From an uncultured Winogradskyella sp. (lineage in GTDB: Bacteria > Bacteroidota > Bacteroidia > Flavobacteriales > Flavobacteriaceae): a DNA stretch of 64,000 bases. The stretch covers positions 25,599-89,598 of the forward strand of contig NZ_CALGNH010000033.1 of the NCBI RefSeq assembly GCF_937958655.1, in the 5' to 3' direction. Positions 53,249-62,983 of this stretch are shown piece by piece. The translations under genes were made by a program, and so were the position numbers. Within the stretch, counting starts at the first letter, position 1. Each line of letters opens with the position of its first letter. Under the pieces are notes generated by a model. It did not search any database. It saw only the letters and a program-made list of their open reading frames with translations, and was not told where the DNA came from.

Positions 53249-55948
53249 TTAAAACATTGTAACCTGACCCTGATCATCAATATCTAAATCAGAATCGTCA
53301 TCGTTGGCCTCATTGTCTTTATTTTGACTTTTAGGGTTATCGAGCGCTGTTTTATCATTATCAGAAGTTACAGCTACAGTCTCCTCATCTACAACTTCAA
53401 TATCATCCGCGTGCACTTCTTCTGGCGCTTCATAAGGTAATGAAGCAAGCAAACTAACCTGATTTATTTTATCTTTAGTTAATTGATTTCCAAGCGCACT
53501 AATGCCTTTTATTGAAATAAATTGTTCAAGATCAACTTCCATGCTCGGTTTACGTTCTTTACCGCGTTCTTTAGTAAATTCTACCTCAGCAACTGGCCTC
53601 CAATCTGTTGATACTATTTCTAATTGTGAGTTTGGATGGTCCGATATAAACAACTCTTCTCTACCTTCTTGCTCTACTACAAATCGCTTTACATAATACC
53701 GTTCTTTTTCACCGTCATAGTAAATTACTGAAATAGGTTTTTTCGGTATCCATTTTTCTAAAACAATCATATCACCATCAAAGTGCGTAGTTAGTTCGGG
53801 TATTATGGTTTTAATAATTCCAGATTGTGTAATAACCAATAAGCGATCTTCACCTCTAAATTCACCAATAAGTTCACCTCGTTCGTCTACATTGAGACGC
53901 TGCACAGCATCATCAAACCATATTTTCCTTGGTTTTAATGTAGATACCCCTTTTTCTTTTAGTTCTACGCGCTTTACAGAATATTTAGTCACTAAGTTTC
54001 CTTTAGAAGATCTTCCTTTAATAAGTATATCCGCAAAATCTAAATCCCACTTAAGCTTCTTAATACTACCTACTTGTCGTAATAAAATGGTTACTACCTC
54101 TGCTTCACCATTAGGGTTAGCAGAAAAATACCAAACCATAGAGTTTTTGTTACCGTTAGCTAAGTCATACTCTCTATCTCTAGTAATACTAGTAACTGCA
54201 AAACGTTTTACGTAAGATGGTCCTCCTTTGCCATCTCTATAAATCATATTATAAATTGTACGCTTATCTTTTTTCTTAAATACGGCAACATGGATAATGT
54301 TTTTACCGATAAAGGTTTTAGAGTCTACCTTAGTTACCATCATCTTACCTTCTTTGGTAAAAACAATGATATCATCTATATCACTACAATCGCAAACATA
54401 TTCATCTCTTCTTAAAGAAGTCCCTATAAAACCTTCCTCTCTATTTACGTAGAGTTTGGTGTTTCTTATCACCACTTTTGTGGCATCAACATCTTCAAAA
54501 ATCTTTAATTCTGTTTTACGCGCTTTACCCTCACCATAATCTTTTTTCAATCTTTCAAAATAAGCTATTGCATAATCTATAAGATTTTTGAGATGATGTT
54601 TTACCTCAGCTATTTGGTCTTCTAATGCATCTATCTTTTGCTGTGCTTTATCGATATCGAATTTAGAAATTCGTTTAATTCGTATTTCGGTTAGTCTTGC
54701 AATATCATCTTCAGTAACAGCGCGCTTTAAATGTTTAATATGTGGTTTTAAACCCTTATCTATAGCAGCGATAACGCCTTCCCAAGTTTCTTCTTCTTCT
54801 ATATCTCTATAGATTCTATTTTCTATAAAAATACGCTCTAACGATGCAAAATGCCATTGTTCTTCAAATTCATTAAGCCTAATCTCTAATTCTTGCTTTA
54901 ATAACTGAACGGTATTATCAGTTGAGCGACGTAACATCTCAGAAACACCAACAAAGAGTGGTTTATTATCCTCAATAACACAACCTAACGGTGAGATTGA
55001 CGTCTCACAGTTTGTAAAAGCATACAAGGCATCAATGGTTTTGTCTGGCGACAGACCAGAGGGCAAATGAATTAATATTTCTACCTCAGCAGCTGTATTA
55101 TCCTCAATCTTTTTTATTTTAATTTTCCCTTTATCATTCGCCTTTAAAATGGAATCAATTAAAGACGACGTCGTTGTACCAAAAGGAATCTCTGTAATGG
55201 CTAGTGTATTTTTATCGTGTTGCGCAATTTTTGCTCGCACCCTCACCTTTCCGCCACGCATACCATCATTATAGTTGGTCATGTCTGCTATACCTGCCGT
55301 TGGAAAATCTGGCAATATGGTAAAACGTTTACCTTTTAAATGCTTCACCGATGCATCAATAAGCTCAATAAAATTATGCGGTAAAATTTTTGTTGATAAA
55401 CCAACGGCGATACCTTCTCCTCCTTGAGCTAAAAGCAAAGGAAACATTACAGGCAGGTTTATTGGTTCTTTGCGCCTACCATCATAAGAGGCTTGCCAAT
55501 CTGTAATTTTAGGATTATACACAACATCTAAAGCAAACTTAGATAACCTTGCCTCAATATATCGTGAGGCTGCTGCTCGGTCTCCAGTTAATATATTTCC
55601 CCAGTTTCCTTGGGTATCTATTAACAGGTCTTTTTGACCAATCTGCACCATAGCATCCGCAATACTAGCATCTCCATGCGGATGGTATTGCATGGTATGC
55701 CCAACGATGTTTGCTACCTTGTTGTAACGCCCATCATCTAAATCCTTCATGGAATGCATTATACGTCGTTGTACAGGCTTAAAACCATCTTCAATTGCTG
55801 GCACTGCACGTTCTAAAATCACATAAGAGGCGTAATCCAAGAACCAGTCTTTATACATCCCAGTAACTTTTGTGATGGTTTCTTGGGAATCCTTATTTTG
55901 ATTTGAAGCTAATTCTTCTTGCTCGTGTTCGTTATTGTCTTCACTCAT
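53249..55948 (-). CDS. parC: DNA topoisomerase IV subunit A
   Basis: 899 residues, the breakage-rejoining subunit. Active-site Tyr130 in AAASRYIEARLSKF, the GyrA/ParC box YHPHGDASIADAM (88-100), a coiled-coil (about 440-490) and a beta-propeller-like C-terminal part. A long acidic tail (about 850-899) ends VTMF. The residue matching GyrA Ser83 is Ala94. It is downstream of parE on the same strand across a 214-nt gap with no gene, so the two may form one unit. DNA gyrase A is less likely because of the ParC-style box and the parE neighbour. Confidence 0.93.
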   Translation of the reverse strand: MSEDNNEHEQEELASNQNKDSQETITKVTGMYKDWFLDYASYVILERAVPAIEDGFKPVQRRIMHSMKDLDDGRYNKVANIVGHTMQYHPHGDASIADAMVQIGQKDLLIDTQGNWGNILTGDRAAASRYIEARLSKFALDVVYNPKITDWQASYDGRRKEPINLPVMFPLLLAQGGEGIAVGLSTKILPHNFIELIDASVKHLKGKRFTILPDFPTAGIADMTNYNDGMRGGKVRVRAKIAQHDKNTLAITEIPFGTTTSSLIDSILKANDKGKIKIKKIEDNTAAEVEILIHLPSGLSPDKTIDALYAFTNCETSISPLGCVIEDNKPLFVGVSEMLRRSTDNTVQLLKQELEIRLNEFEEQWHFASLERIFIENRIYRDIEEEETWEGVIAAIDKGLKPHIKHLKRAVTEDDIARLTEIRIKRISKFDIDKAQQKIDALEDQIAEVKHHLKNLIDYAIAYFERLKKDYGEGKARKTELKIFEDVDATKVVIRNTKLYVNREEGFIGTSLRRDEYVCDCSDIDDIIVFTKEGKMMVTKVDSKTFIGKNIIHVAVFKKKDKRTIYNMIYRDGKGGPSYVKRFAVTSITRDREYDLANGNKNSMVWYFSANPNGEAEVVTILLRQVGSIKKLKWDLDFADILIKGRSSKGNLVTKYSVKRVELKEKGVSTLKPRKIWFDDAVQRLNVDERGELIGEFRGEDRLLVITQSGIIKTIIPELTTHFDGDMIVLEKWIPKKPISVIYYDGEKERYYVKRFVVEQEGREELFISDHPNSQLEIVSTDWRPVAEVEFTKERGKERKPSMEVDLEQFISIKGISALGNQLTKDKINQVSLLASLPYEAPEEVHADDIEVVDEETVAVTSDNDKTALDNPKSQNKDNEANDDDSDLDIDDQGQVTMF

Positions 55949-56162
55949 TTACTCAAGTACCCTTTATTTTTTCTCTTTTTGATTGAATTCTTTATCATCT
56001 GAATTGCAAAACTTGTTAATGATACAGCGCCAATCCTAAAGTAAACGTTCTTATTTTTTTTTAATCCTATAATCGTCATAATTTAGCTACACTAGCTAAC
56101 ATATTAAAATAACCGTAAAAATATTGTGATAAGATTACATAATTTTACAGCACTTTTTACAG

Positions 56163-58013
56163 CTATTCTACTACATCCAATTCAACCTTAAGATTATCTA
56201 TTATAAATTCTTGTCTTGTCGGTGTGTTTTTACCCATGTAGAACGACAATAACTCTTCTATAGACATCTCCTTATCTAACATCACAGGATCTAACCTAAT
56301 ATCTTCACCAATAAAATACTTAAACTCATCTGGTGAAATTTCACCCAACCCTTTAAAGCGGGTGATTTCAGGCTTAGGTTTTAATTCTTCTATGGCGTCT
56401 CTTCGCTCTTGCTCAGAGTAACAATAAATAGTTTTCTTCTTATTACGCACTCTAAACAAAGGCGTTTGAAGTATGTATAAATGACCTTCTTTTATCAATT
56501 CTGGAAAAAATTGAAGAAAAAACGTAATTAGTAATAATCTAATATGCATACCGTCTACATCGGCATCTGTAGCAATAACAATGTTGTTGTAGCGCAAATC
56601 CTCAATAGACTCTTCAATGTTAAGCGCTGCTTGTAGCAGATTAAATTCCTCGTTTTCGTAAACAATCTTTTTACTTAAACCATAAGAATTTAGAGGTTTT
56701 CCCTTTAAACTAAAAACGGCCTGTGTGTTTACATCTCTAGATTTTGTAATACTACCAGAGGCAGAATCACCCTCAGTAATAAACAGGGTTGTATCTAAAT
56801 AGCCATCTTTTTTAGTATCTCCAAAATGAATACGACAATCTCGCAATTTCTTATTATGAAGACTTGCTTTCTTTGCTCTGTCTTTAGCTAGTTTTCTAAT
56901 ACCAGATAATTCTTTTCGTTCGCGCTCAGCTTGAAGAATTTTTCGCTGTATTTTTTCAGCCGTATCTGGGTTTTTATGCAGAAAATTATCGAATTTAGTT
57001 TTTATAAAATCATTAATAAAAGTTCTTACGGTTGGTAAACCGCCTCCCATATCTGTAGATCCTAACTTGGTTTTGGTCTGACTCTCAAACACAGGCTCCA
57101 TAACTTTAATGGCAATGGCTGCTACAACAGATTTACGAATGTCTGAAGCGTCATAACTCTTTCCATAAAACTCTCTCACCGTTTTTACTAAGGCTTCTCT
57201 AAAGGCCGCTAAATGCGTTCCGCCTTGGGTGGTATTCTGTCCGTTTACAAACGAATGGTATTCTTCGCTATATTGTGTCTTACTATGTGTTATTGCAACT
57301 TCTATATCATCCCCTCTTAAATGAATAATAGGATACAACAAATCGGATTCGTTAATATTTTCAGACAATAAATCCTTTAAGCCATTTTCACTGTAATACT
57401 TTTCACCATTAAAAACTATGGTTAACCCTGGATTGAGGTACACATAATTTTTAAGCATTTTTACAACATACTCACTGCGGTATTTATAGTTCTTAAAAAT
57501 ACTATCATCTGGCACAAAGGTTACTTTAGTACCTTTACGACGCGAGGTATCTTCTAAAAAATCTTGATCTTTAAGTTCTCCCGTTTCAAATTCTGCAGAA
57601 GCAGATTTTCCATCTCGTGTAGATTCTACTCTAAAATAACTAGATAAGGCATTTACAGCTTTTGTACCTACACCATTAAGTCCAACCGATTTTTTAAAGG
57701 CTTTAGAATCATACTTACCACCAGTATTCATCTTAGAGACTACATCCACAACCTTACCTAGCGGAATACCACGACCATAATCTCGCACTATAACACGCTC
57801 CCCTTGTATAGAAATTTCAATAGTTTTACCAGCTCCCATTACATACTCATCAATGGAATTATCTAGTACTTCCTTAAGCAGAATGTAAATACCATCATCT
57901 GGAGAGGATCCATCACCGAGTTTACCGATATACATACCAGGTCGCATTCGGATATGTTCTTTCCAATCGAGTGAGCGTATATTATCTTCGGTATATTTGG
58001 TTTGTTCTGCCAT
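56163..58013 (-). CDS. parE: DNA topoisomerase IV subunit B
   Basis: 616 residues, ATPase subunit. GHKL motifs [11 protein letters not shown] (about 48) and GRGIPLG, then the transducer domain, and a TOPRIM domain with [10 protein letters not shown] and [11 protein letters not shown] (catalytic acids). The short length (no GyrB insert) and the position upstream of parC argue for ParE. Starts at the ATG 58013. Confidence 0.94.
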   Translation of the reverse strand: MAEQTKYTEDNIRSLDWKEHIRMRPGMYIGKLGDGSSPDDGIYILLKEVLDNSIDEYVMGAGKTIEISIQGERVIVRDYGRGIPLGKVVDVVSKMNTGGKYDSKAFKKSVGLNGVGTKAVNALSSYFRVESTRDGKSASAEFETGELKDQDFLEDTSRRKGTKVTFVPDDSIFKNYKYRSEYVVKMLKNYVYLNPGLTIVFNGEKYYSENGLKDLLSENINESDLLYPIIHLRGDDIEVAITHSKTQYSEEYHSFVNGQNTTQGGTHLAAFREALVKTVREFYGKSYDASDIRKSVVAAIAIKVMEPVFESQTKTKLGSTDMGGGLPTVRTFINDFIKTKFDNFLHKNPDTAEKIQRKILQAERERKELSGIRKLAKDRAKKASLHNKKLRDCRIHFGDTKKDGYLDTTLFITEGDSASGSITKSRDVNTQAVFSLKGKPLNSYGLSKKIVYENEEFNLLQAALNIEESIEDLRYNNIVIATDADVDGMHIRLLLITFFLQFFPELIKEGHLYILQTPLFRVRNKKKTIYCYSEQERRDAIEELKPKPEITRFKGLGEISPDEFKYFIGEDIRLDPVMLDKEMSIEELLSFYMGKNTPTRQEFIIDNLKVELDVVE

Positions 58014-58166
58014 AGAAATTAAGACGACTTTTTTTGATAGAACGCTAATATAAGACTATACCATAAAAGATGAAATATGGTTTTACGAAAGTAATTAACA
58101 ATAAAGCTTCAATATTGTTGAGAACCTTAAAATTCTTCTATTACCTACAAATAAAGACTTAAAAGC

Positions 58167-59066
58167 TTATTTTGATTTGTTTTTTGAAATCAATGCTATT
58201 CCAAAAATTACAACAGCAGTTCCTAATATTTGAACAAGTGTTAACTGCTCATCTAAACATAAAACTGCTAGAATAATTGTTGAAATTGGGCCAACACCTG
58301 CAATAACTGCAAAATTAGAAGAACTAATCATTTTAATAGAAATAGAGACCAAAAACGACGGAATCACAGTTGCAAAAATGGCTATACCTAACCCAAGCAT
58401 ATAGACTTGCCAAGGATAATTGTAAACATCTACTCTAGAGAATATTAAATAATGTATAAAAACACATAAGCAAGACACTAGCATAGCATAAGCTGTAAAT
58501 CGCATGACTCCAAACTTAGGAATTAACCAACCACTACCCACCAAATAAGATGCATAAGTTAAAGCGCTTAGCAATACCAAAAAACCACCTAAATACGTGT
58601 TATTTCCAGAAAGCTGAACTTCACTACCAAAGGTGATTAAAATACCCAAATATGTTATTAAAATGGCAAGCTTTTGATGCTTAGTAATCTGCTGTCTTAA
58701 AAACCATTTATTAAACAACAGAACAATAGTGGGATAAACAAATAAAATGATCCGCTCTAAACTTGCCTTTATATAAGTAAGCCCAACAAAATCAAAATAA
58801 CTCGCTAAATAATAACCTACAAAGCCAAAAAATACGAGCCAAAACCGATCTTTTTTAGTTATTGTAACTTTAGTATCTTTACGAGAATAATAAGCCGCAA
58901 TCACAACATAAAACGGGAAGGCAAAAAACATACGTAGCAATAACATACTTAAAGCATCGATGTTGTATTTATATGCCAATTTCACCATCACTGCCTTAGA
59001 AGAAAACAAAATAATCCCTAGAACTCCGAGTAAAACACCATAAATAAAGGTTGATTTTATGTTCAC
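58167..59066 (-). CDS. EamA/DMT-family transporter
   Basis: About 299 residues with ten membrane helices in two EamA halves; substrate unknown, drug or metabolite export is common in the family. Starts are uncertain: the GTG at 59066 (reading VNIKSTFIYGVLLG) places the first helix right after the start, while a TTG at 59084 would add six residues (MRYFSF). I prefer the GTG. It stands alone between parE and the PAP2 gene. Confidence 0.85.
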   Translation of the reverse strand: MNIKSTFIYGVLLGVLGIILFSSKAVMVKLAYKYNIDALSMLLLRMFFAFPFYVVIAAYYSRKDTKVTITKKDRFWLVFFGFVGYYLASYFDFVGLTYIKASLERIILFVYPTIVLLFNKWFLRQQITKHQKLAILITYLGILITFGSEVQLSGNNTYLGGFLVLLSALTYASYLVGSGWLIPKFGVMRFTAYAMLVSCLCVFIHYLIFSRVDVYNYPWQVYMLGLGIAIFATVIPSFLVSISIKMISSSNFAVIAGVGPISTIILAVLCLDEQLTLVQILGTAVVIFGIALISKNKSK

Positions 59067-59084
59067 AAAACTAAAGTATCTCAA

Positions 59085-59377
59085 TCTTTATAATAAGACT
59101 AAAATAAAGATGCAGAATTACGATGTTCAGTTGTAATTTTTAACGATAATTTTGAAAATATCTCTTTAATAAGCCAATACTTAAAAACATATACTAAATA
59201 GCCGTAACCACAAGGCACCTCACTTTTGATTTTTCAAAAAAACTTAAACTCAAATCCAATCTTAACATTATAAAGTGGCTATTTAATCTTATGTCATTTG
59301 AGCCAATCTCTATATCATTTGGGTCAATAACATTTTGTATTAATAATAATTTTTGCATTAACCTTAAAAGCTAAATT
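59085..59377. other. Intergenic region with two 14-bp direct repeats
   Basis: Between the DMT transporter and PAP2 genes, no gene is seen. TCATTTGAGCCAAT (59294-59307) and TCATTTGGGTCAAT (59315-59328) agree at 12 of 14 positions and are 21 bp apart, two turns of the helix. They lie about 50-80 bp before the PAP2 start and look like paired regulator sites. Confidence 0.45.
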
Positions 59378-60202
59378 ATGAAAGCCCTTATGCAGATTAC
59401 TTTATTAATTTTTCTTAGTTCCGCTTATATAAATAGCCAAAACACAAGCCCTTATAATTGGAATTGGAATAAGGATGGTATCTACACCGCAACCGCCTTA
59501 GTTGGCTCCGCCACAGGGTTATATCTTGTCGTAAATAAAAATGGCATATCTGAAGATAAACTAAACACAGAATTAACTAACCAAAATAATATCAATTTTT
59601 TAGATCGATGGGCTGTTGGTAACGACTCTGAAACTGCCAGTAAAATTAGCGACATTCCATTTTATTTATCGTTTGCTGCACCCCTTGTATTATTTTTTGA
59701 TGATGAAGTGAATGATAACGGAGGCTTAGTATTTGGTTTATTTCTAAAGAGCATGGCTACAACAGGGTCACTTTATGGGATTACAGCTGGTTTAGTTAAC
59801 AAGAGTCGTCCCTATGTATACTCCAATGATGTTGATATCAACAGACGTTTAAGCGGCAGTGGACAACGTTCGTTTTTTTCGGGACATACTGCTGCAACTG
59901 CAACTGCAACTTTTTTTGTTGCCAAGGTGTATCAAGATTTCAACCCAAATTCACCAGGGATTCCTTATGTATGGACAGGAGCAATAGTTTTGCCTGCCAT
60001 AGTGGGATATTTAAGAATAGAGGCTGGTCAACATTTTCTTACTGACACGTTAATTGGTTACGGCATTGGCGCATTAACGGGTTATTTTGTACCTCATTTC
60101 AATAAAAAACGTAACGAATCAAATTTCAGCCTTACACCTACGGGAGGTCAGACCCTTTTTGGAGATAATTACCAAGGTATTGGTTTAAACTACACGTTCT
60201 AA
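59378..60202 (+). CDS. PAP2-family phosphatase
   Basis: 274 residues with an N-terminal signal (about 1-20) and several membrane helices. The three phosphatase motifs are KSRPYVYS (KxxxxxxRP type, shortened), RSFFSGHTAATATATFF and GQHFLTDTLIG (His-x3-Asp). It would remove phosphate from a lipid such as undecaprenyl pyrophosphate or phosphatidic acid. The two direct repeats upstream may control it. Confidence 0.88.
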   Translation: MKALMQITLLIFLSSAYINSQNTSPYNWNWNKDGIYTATALVGSATGLYLVVNKNGISEDKLNTELTNQNNINFLDRWAVGNDSETASKISDIPFYLSFAAPLVLFFDDEVNDNGGLVFGLFLKSMATTGSLYGITAGLVNKSRPYVYSNDVDINRRLSGSGQRSFFSGHTAATATATFFVAKVYQDFNPNSPGIPYVWTGAIVLPAIVGYLRIEAGQHFLTDTLIGYGIGALTGYFVPHFNKKRNESNFSLTPTGGQTLFGDNYQGIGLNYTF

Positions 60203-60272
60203 GACGAAGCTTTGCAAGCTAGCAAACTCTATTTAAAACGTGCTATAAAACTTAAATACGTCCTGTTGAATT

Positions 60273-61367
60273 TTAAACGTTAAATAGAAAGTGCATAACG
60301 TCACCGTCTTTAACAATGTAATTCTTGCCTTCTACACGCATCTTACCAGCTTCTTTGACCTTACTTTCACTTCCGTAAGAAAGGTAGTCGTTGTAAGCAA
60401 TAACTTCTGCTCTAATAAAGCCTTTTTCAAAATCGGTATGAATGACTCCTGCAGCTTGTGGTGCAGTAGCGCCTATACTAACAGTCCACGCACGCACTTC
60501 TTTAACGCCAGCTGTAAAATAGGTTTGCTGATTTAATAACTTGTAAGCAGAGCGAATTAATTTTGCTGAGCCTGGTTCTTCTAAGCCTATATCTTCCAAG
60601 AACATTTGGCGCTCTTCATAGTCGTCTAACTCATTAATATCTGCTTCTGTACCAACCGCTAAGACTAACACTTCTGCATTTTCATCCTTAACCGCTTCTT
60701 TTACTTTGTCTACATAAGCATTGCCAGTATTAGCTGCACCTTCATCGACGTTACACACATACATAACGGGCTTATCAGTAATAAACTGCAAAGGTTTTAC
60801 GTATTCTGCATAATCTTCTTCCGAAAACTCTAAAGCTCTTACAGATGCGCCAGCTTCTAAACCTTCTTTTATTTTTAAGAGTACCGCTTCTTCTTTTTGA
60901 GCTTCTTTGTTTCCTGTTTTTGCTGCACGCTTTACTTTATCTAATTTTTTTTCTGCAGTTTCAAGATCTTTTAGCTGCAATTCCATATCTATTGTTTCTT
61001 TGTCTCTAATGGGATCTACAGACCCATCTACATGGACAATATTATCGTCATTAAAACATCGCAGTACATGCAAAATAGCATCTGTCTCTCTAATATTTGC
61101 CAAGAATTGGTTGCCGAGACCTTCTCCCTTACTCGCTCCTTTTACCAAACCAGCAATATCTACGATTTCTACTGTTGCAGGAACCACCTTCTCTGGGTTT
61201 ACCAACTCTTCTAATTTAGACAACCTTGGGTCTGGTACATTAACCACACCAATATTAGGCTCTATGGTACAGAACGGAAAGTTGGCACTCTGTGCTTTAG
61301 CATTAGATAAACAATTAAATAAAGTTGATTTTCCTACGTTTGGTAATCCTACAATTCCGGCTTTCAT
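60273..61367 (-). CDS. ychF: Redox-regulated ATPase YchF
   Basis: 364 residues, an Obg-type P-loop protein that binds ATP. G1 loop GLPNVGKS (6-13), [14 protein letters not shown] (G3, about 70), NVDEG in place of NKxD (which explains ATP preference), and the C-terminal TGS-like part [17 protein letters not shown]. The start [10 protein letters not shown] at 61367 is the usual family start; an ATG two codons upstream is less likely. A hairpin sits directly upstream. Confidence 0.95.
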   Translation of the reverse strand: MKAGIVGLPNVGKSTLFNCLSNAKAQSANFPFCTIEPNIGVVNVPDPRLSKLEELVNPEKVVPATVEIVDIAGLVKGASKGEGLGNQFLANIRETDAILHVLRCFNDDNIVHVDGSVDPIRDKETIDMELQLKDLETAEKKLDKVKRAAKTGNKEAQKEEAVLLKIKEGLEAGASVRALEFSEEDYAEYVKPLQFITDKPVMYVCNVDEGAANTGNAYVDKVKEAVKDENAEVLVLAVGTEADINELDDYEERQMFLEDIGLEEPGSAKLIRSAYKLLNQQTYFTAGVKEVRAWTVSIGATAPQAAGVIHTDFEKGFIRAEVIAYNDYLSYGSESKVKEAGKMRVEGKNYIVKDGDVMHFLFNV

Positions 61368-61376
61368 ATACATTTC

Positions 61377-61390
61377 CCGCTGAGGCGGGA
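61377..61390. repeat. CCCGC-type hairpin at the ychF 5' end
   Basis: CCCGCTGAGGCGGG forms a 5-bp GC stem with a 4-nt loop, flanked by TT/AA, a few nt before the ychF start. GC-rich hairpins of this kind are scattered in flavobacterial genomes. On the plus strand it is followed by AATCTTTTTAA. Confidence 0.45.
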
Positions 61391-61422
61391 ATCTTTTTAA
61401 TTAGACTCTAAATTTCAGAGTG

Positions 61423-61430
61423 CAAATGTA
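61423..61430 (-). promoter_or_regulatory. -7 box of the ychF promoter
   Basis: TACATTTG on the minus strand, an exact TAnnTTTG match, 56 nt before the start, so the hairpin at 61377-61390 is in the 5' leader. Confidence 0.48.
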
Positions 61431-61466
61431 GTTATTTAGGACAAAAAATTGCTTAAAATATCTAGA

Positions 61467-61500
61467 ATAAAAAAAGTGGTCTGCATGCACAAACCACTTT
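61467..61500 (-). terminator. Terminator after the MORN-like gene
   Basis: AAAGTGGT (minus strand, 61493-61500) pairs with ACCACTTT (61473-61480) over a 12-nt loop, followed by a T run. It would end the transcript from 62332 down to here, about 290 nt after that gene's stop. The space between (61501-61792) has no gene; it contains a hairpin (ATGGAC/GTCCAT, about 61701-61722) and a palindrome (61767-61782). Confidence 0.55.
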
Positions 61501-61766
61501 CACTAACTAACATATAATCAACACTAAAAACGTAATAAATCTTTTTCATAGCAATTTTATACTTTTTAGCATAACAGCTAGCAAATTTCTAACAATTTAT
61601 ATACCGTTCTATATACTAAATTACTATAGCTTTATATCTCCTGAAAAAAATGAAATTATTTTTAGGTATTAAAAAAAAATGGCACGCTTATCGATTAGAT
61701 ATGGACAGTTAAAATCGTCCATAACGCTTGATAAACAAAGTTAGCACAGAAATCTCACGAAATCAA

Positions 61767-61782
61767 TACGTAGAACTACGTA
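61767..61782. promoter_or_regulatory. 16-bp palindrome after the MORN-like gene
   Basis: TACGTAGAACTACGTA has 7-bp perfect arms around AA, directly downstream of the small secreted protein gene. It lacks a T run on the minus strand, so it is more like a protein-binding site than a terminator there; on the plus strand ATTTTT follows. Confidence 0.4.
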
Positions 61783-61792
61783 ATTTTTACTA

Positions 61793-62332
61793 TTAATATT
61801 GCTTACTTTTTTGCAATTCTCTAGTGGATAGATAAAACTTCCAAAGACCACTCTTCTTTCCATTAGAATAATGTCCTTCTTTGCGCAGGTAATATTTACA
61901 ATCTTTAAAGTCGTAACTATAATCTTTAAAAGAGACGTTATACGTAATATGATCTCTTGAATCGAAGAACTCATCTAAAGTTGCTGCTGTGGTTTCGATT
62001 TTAGTAGTTGTCCATTCCATGACTAAATTATCATCTGCATCATAATGGTGCGTGAGTAAATCTGTTCCCCATTTATCGAAATAATAGAATGAACTAGAGC
62101 CATCCCTGTGAAACCTCTTGAATGTGCCAACCTTCATTTCGTAAACGTAGTCCTTATGTTCATAATACTTTATAGATCCACATTCTTTAGGCTTACCGTT
62201 TTTAAAACATTTTTTTATATCTGATGAGTCAACCAAAACCAATCGCTCCATTAACTTTAGATAGTTGACCCCTTGTTGGCTAGTTACATTTATAAATAGG
62301 CAAAGAAAAATAAAGGTTAAATAGTATTTCAT
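61793..62332 (-). CDS. Small secreted protein with MORN-like end, unknown function
   Basis: 179 residues: signal peptide (about 1-18, ending VTSQ), then a beta-rich region and a C-terminal EGHYSNGKKSGLWKFYLS that resembles one MORN/YwqK repeat. No catalytic motif. Position at the edge of the accessory end and divergent from the broken TIGR02757 gene. Function unknown. Confidence 0.65.
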   Translation of the reverse strand: MKYYLTFIFLCLFINVTSQQGVNYLKLMERLVLVDSSDIKKCFKNGKPKECGSIKYYEHKDYVYEMKVGTFKRFHRDGSSSFYYFDKWGTDLLTHHYDADDNLVMEWTTTKIETTAATLDEFFDSRDHITYNVSFKDYSYDFKDCKYYLRKEGHYSNGKKSGLWKFYLSTRELQKSKQY

Positions 62333-62381
62333 TGAAGACTTAAAGGTTTATAAAATATAAGAAGTTAAAGAAAATGTTTAA

Positions 62382-62389
62382 TATGTTTG
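62382..62389 (+). promoter_or_regulatory. Possible -7 box before the TIGR02757 remnant
   Basis: TATGTTTG matches TAnnTTTG, but it lies only 8 nt before the preferred ATG at 62398, giving a nearly leaderless message. Confidence 0.28.
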
Positions 62390-62397
62390 CAATACCT

Positions 62398-62931
62398 ATG
62401 CCAAAGCTCAAAAAACAAGAACTCAAAACTTTCCTAGAAGAAAAAGTCAATCTCTATAACAACCCAAAATTTATTGAGAGCGATCCTATACAAATACCAC
62501 ATCAATTTTCTAAAAAAGAAGATATTGAAATTGCTGGGTTTTTAACAGCTACTATAGCTTGGGGCAATCGTAAAAGCATTATTAATAATGCAAAAAAGAT
62601 GATGCGTTTAATGGACCACGCACCATACGATTTTATTACACAACACCAAGACTCAGATTTAAAACACCTAAGCGACTTTGTGCACCGCACATTTAATGGT
62701 GCTGATTTTGTTCAGTTTATAAAAAGCTTGCAGCACATTTACAAAAATCACGGTGGATTAGAAGCTGTAATTGCTAAGCATTCACAAAACAATTCTTTGC
62801 AAAATAGTATCCATGAATTTAAAAAACTATTCTTTGAAATGCCGCATTTAGAGCGTACCAAAAAACATGTTAGCGACCCTTTAAAAAATTCTGCAGCAAA
62901 GCGTATTAATATATTTACAAGGGTAATCTAG
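62398..62931 (+). pseudogene. TIGR02757-family protein, 3'-truncated
   Basis: 177 residues that match the first 70% of a TIGR02757 (DUF2400) family protein: LEEKVNLYNNPKFIESDPIQ, IAGFLTATIAWGNRKSII, HVSDPLKNSAAKRINIF. Complete members have about 250 residues and continue with a conserved Arg-Trp-Met-Val-Arg stretch and a CPLDVHSG block. Here the frame turns to TRVI and stops right after the conserved Arg-Ile-Asn-x-Phe, and none of the missing part is found downstream. The gene was therefore cut by a deletion or insertion near 62918. Start: the ATG at 62398 (MPKLKKQE) fits the family; 62374 is also possible. Confidence 0.75.
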
Positions 62932-62956
62932 GTAGTAAATGTGTTGCTATATATTT

Positions 62957-62964
62957 TATCTTTG
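62957..62964 (+). promoter_or_regulatory. -7 box before the metallopeptidase-like gene
   Basis: TATCTTTG is an exact TAnnTTTG match 20 nt before the ATG at 62984, so the gene has its own promoter just past the break point. Confidence 0.45.
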
Positions 62965-62983
62965 AAAGATAGACTATTAGCCA

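Noticed and set aside
53805..54215. 136-codon plus-strand frame opposite parC
   Set aside because: Lies entirely inside parC in the opposite strand; Ser/Pro-rich shadow reading.
60907..61383. 158-codon plus-strand frame opposite ychF
   Set aside because: Antisense shadow of the conserved YchF gene, without a domain.
61741..61974. 77-codon minus-strand frame
   Set aside because: Out-of-frame overlap with the 3' end of the MORN-like gene, no own signal or domain.
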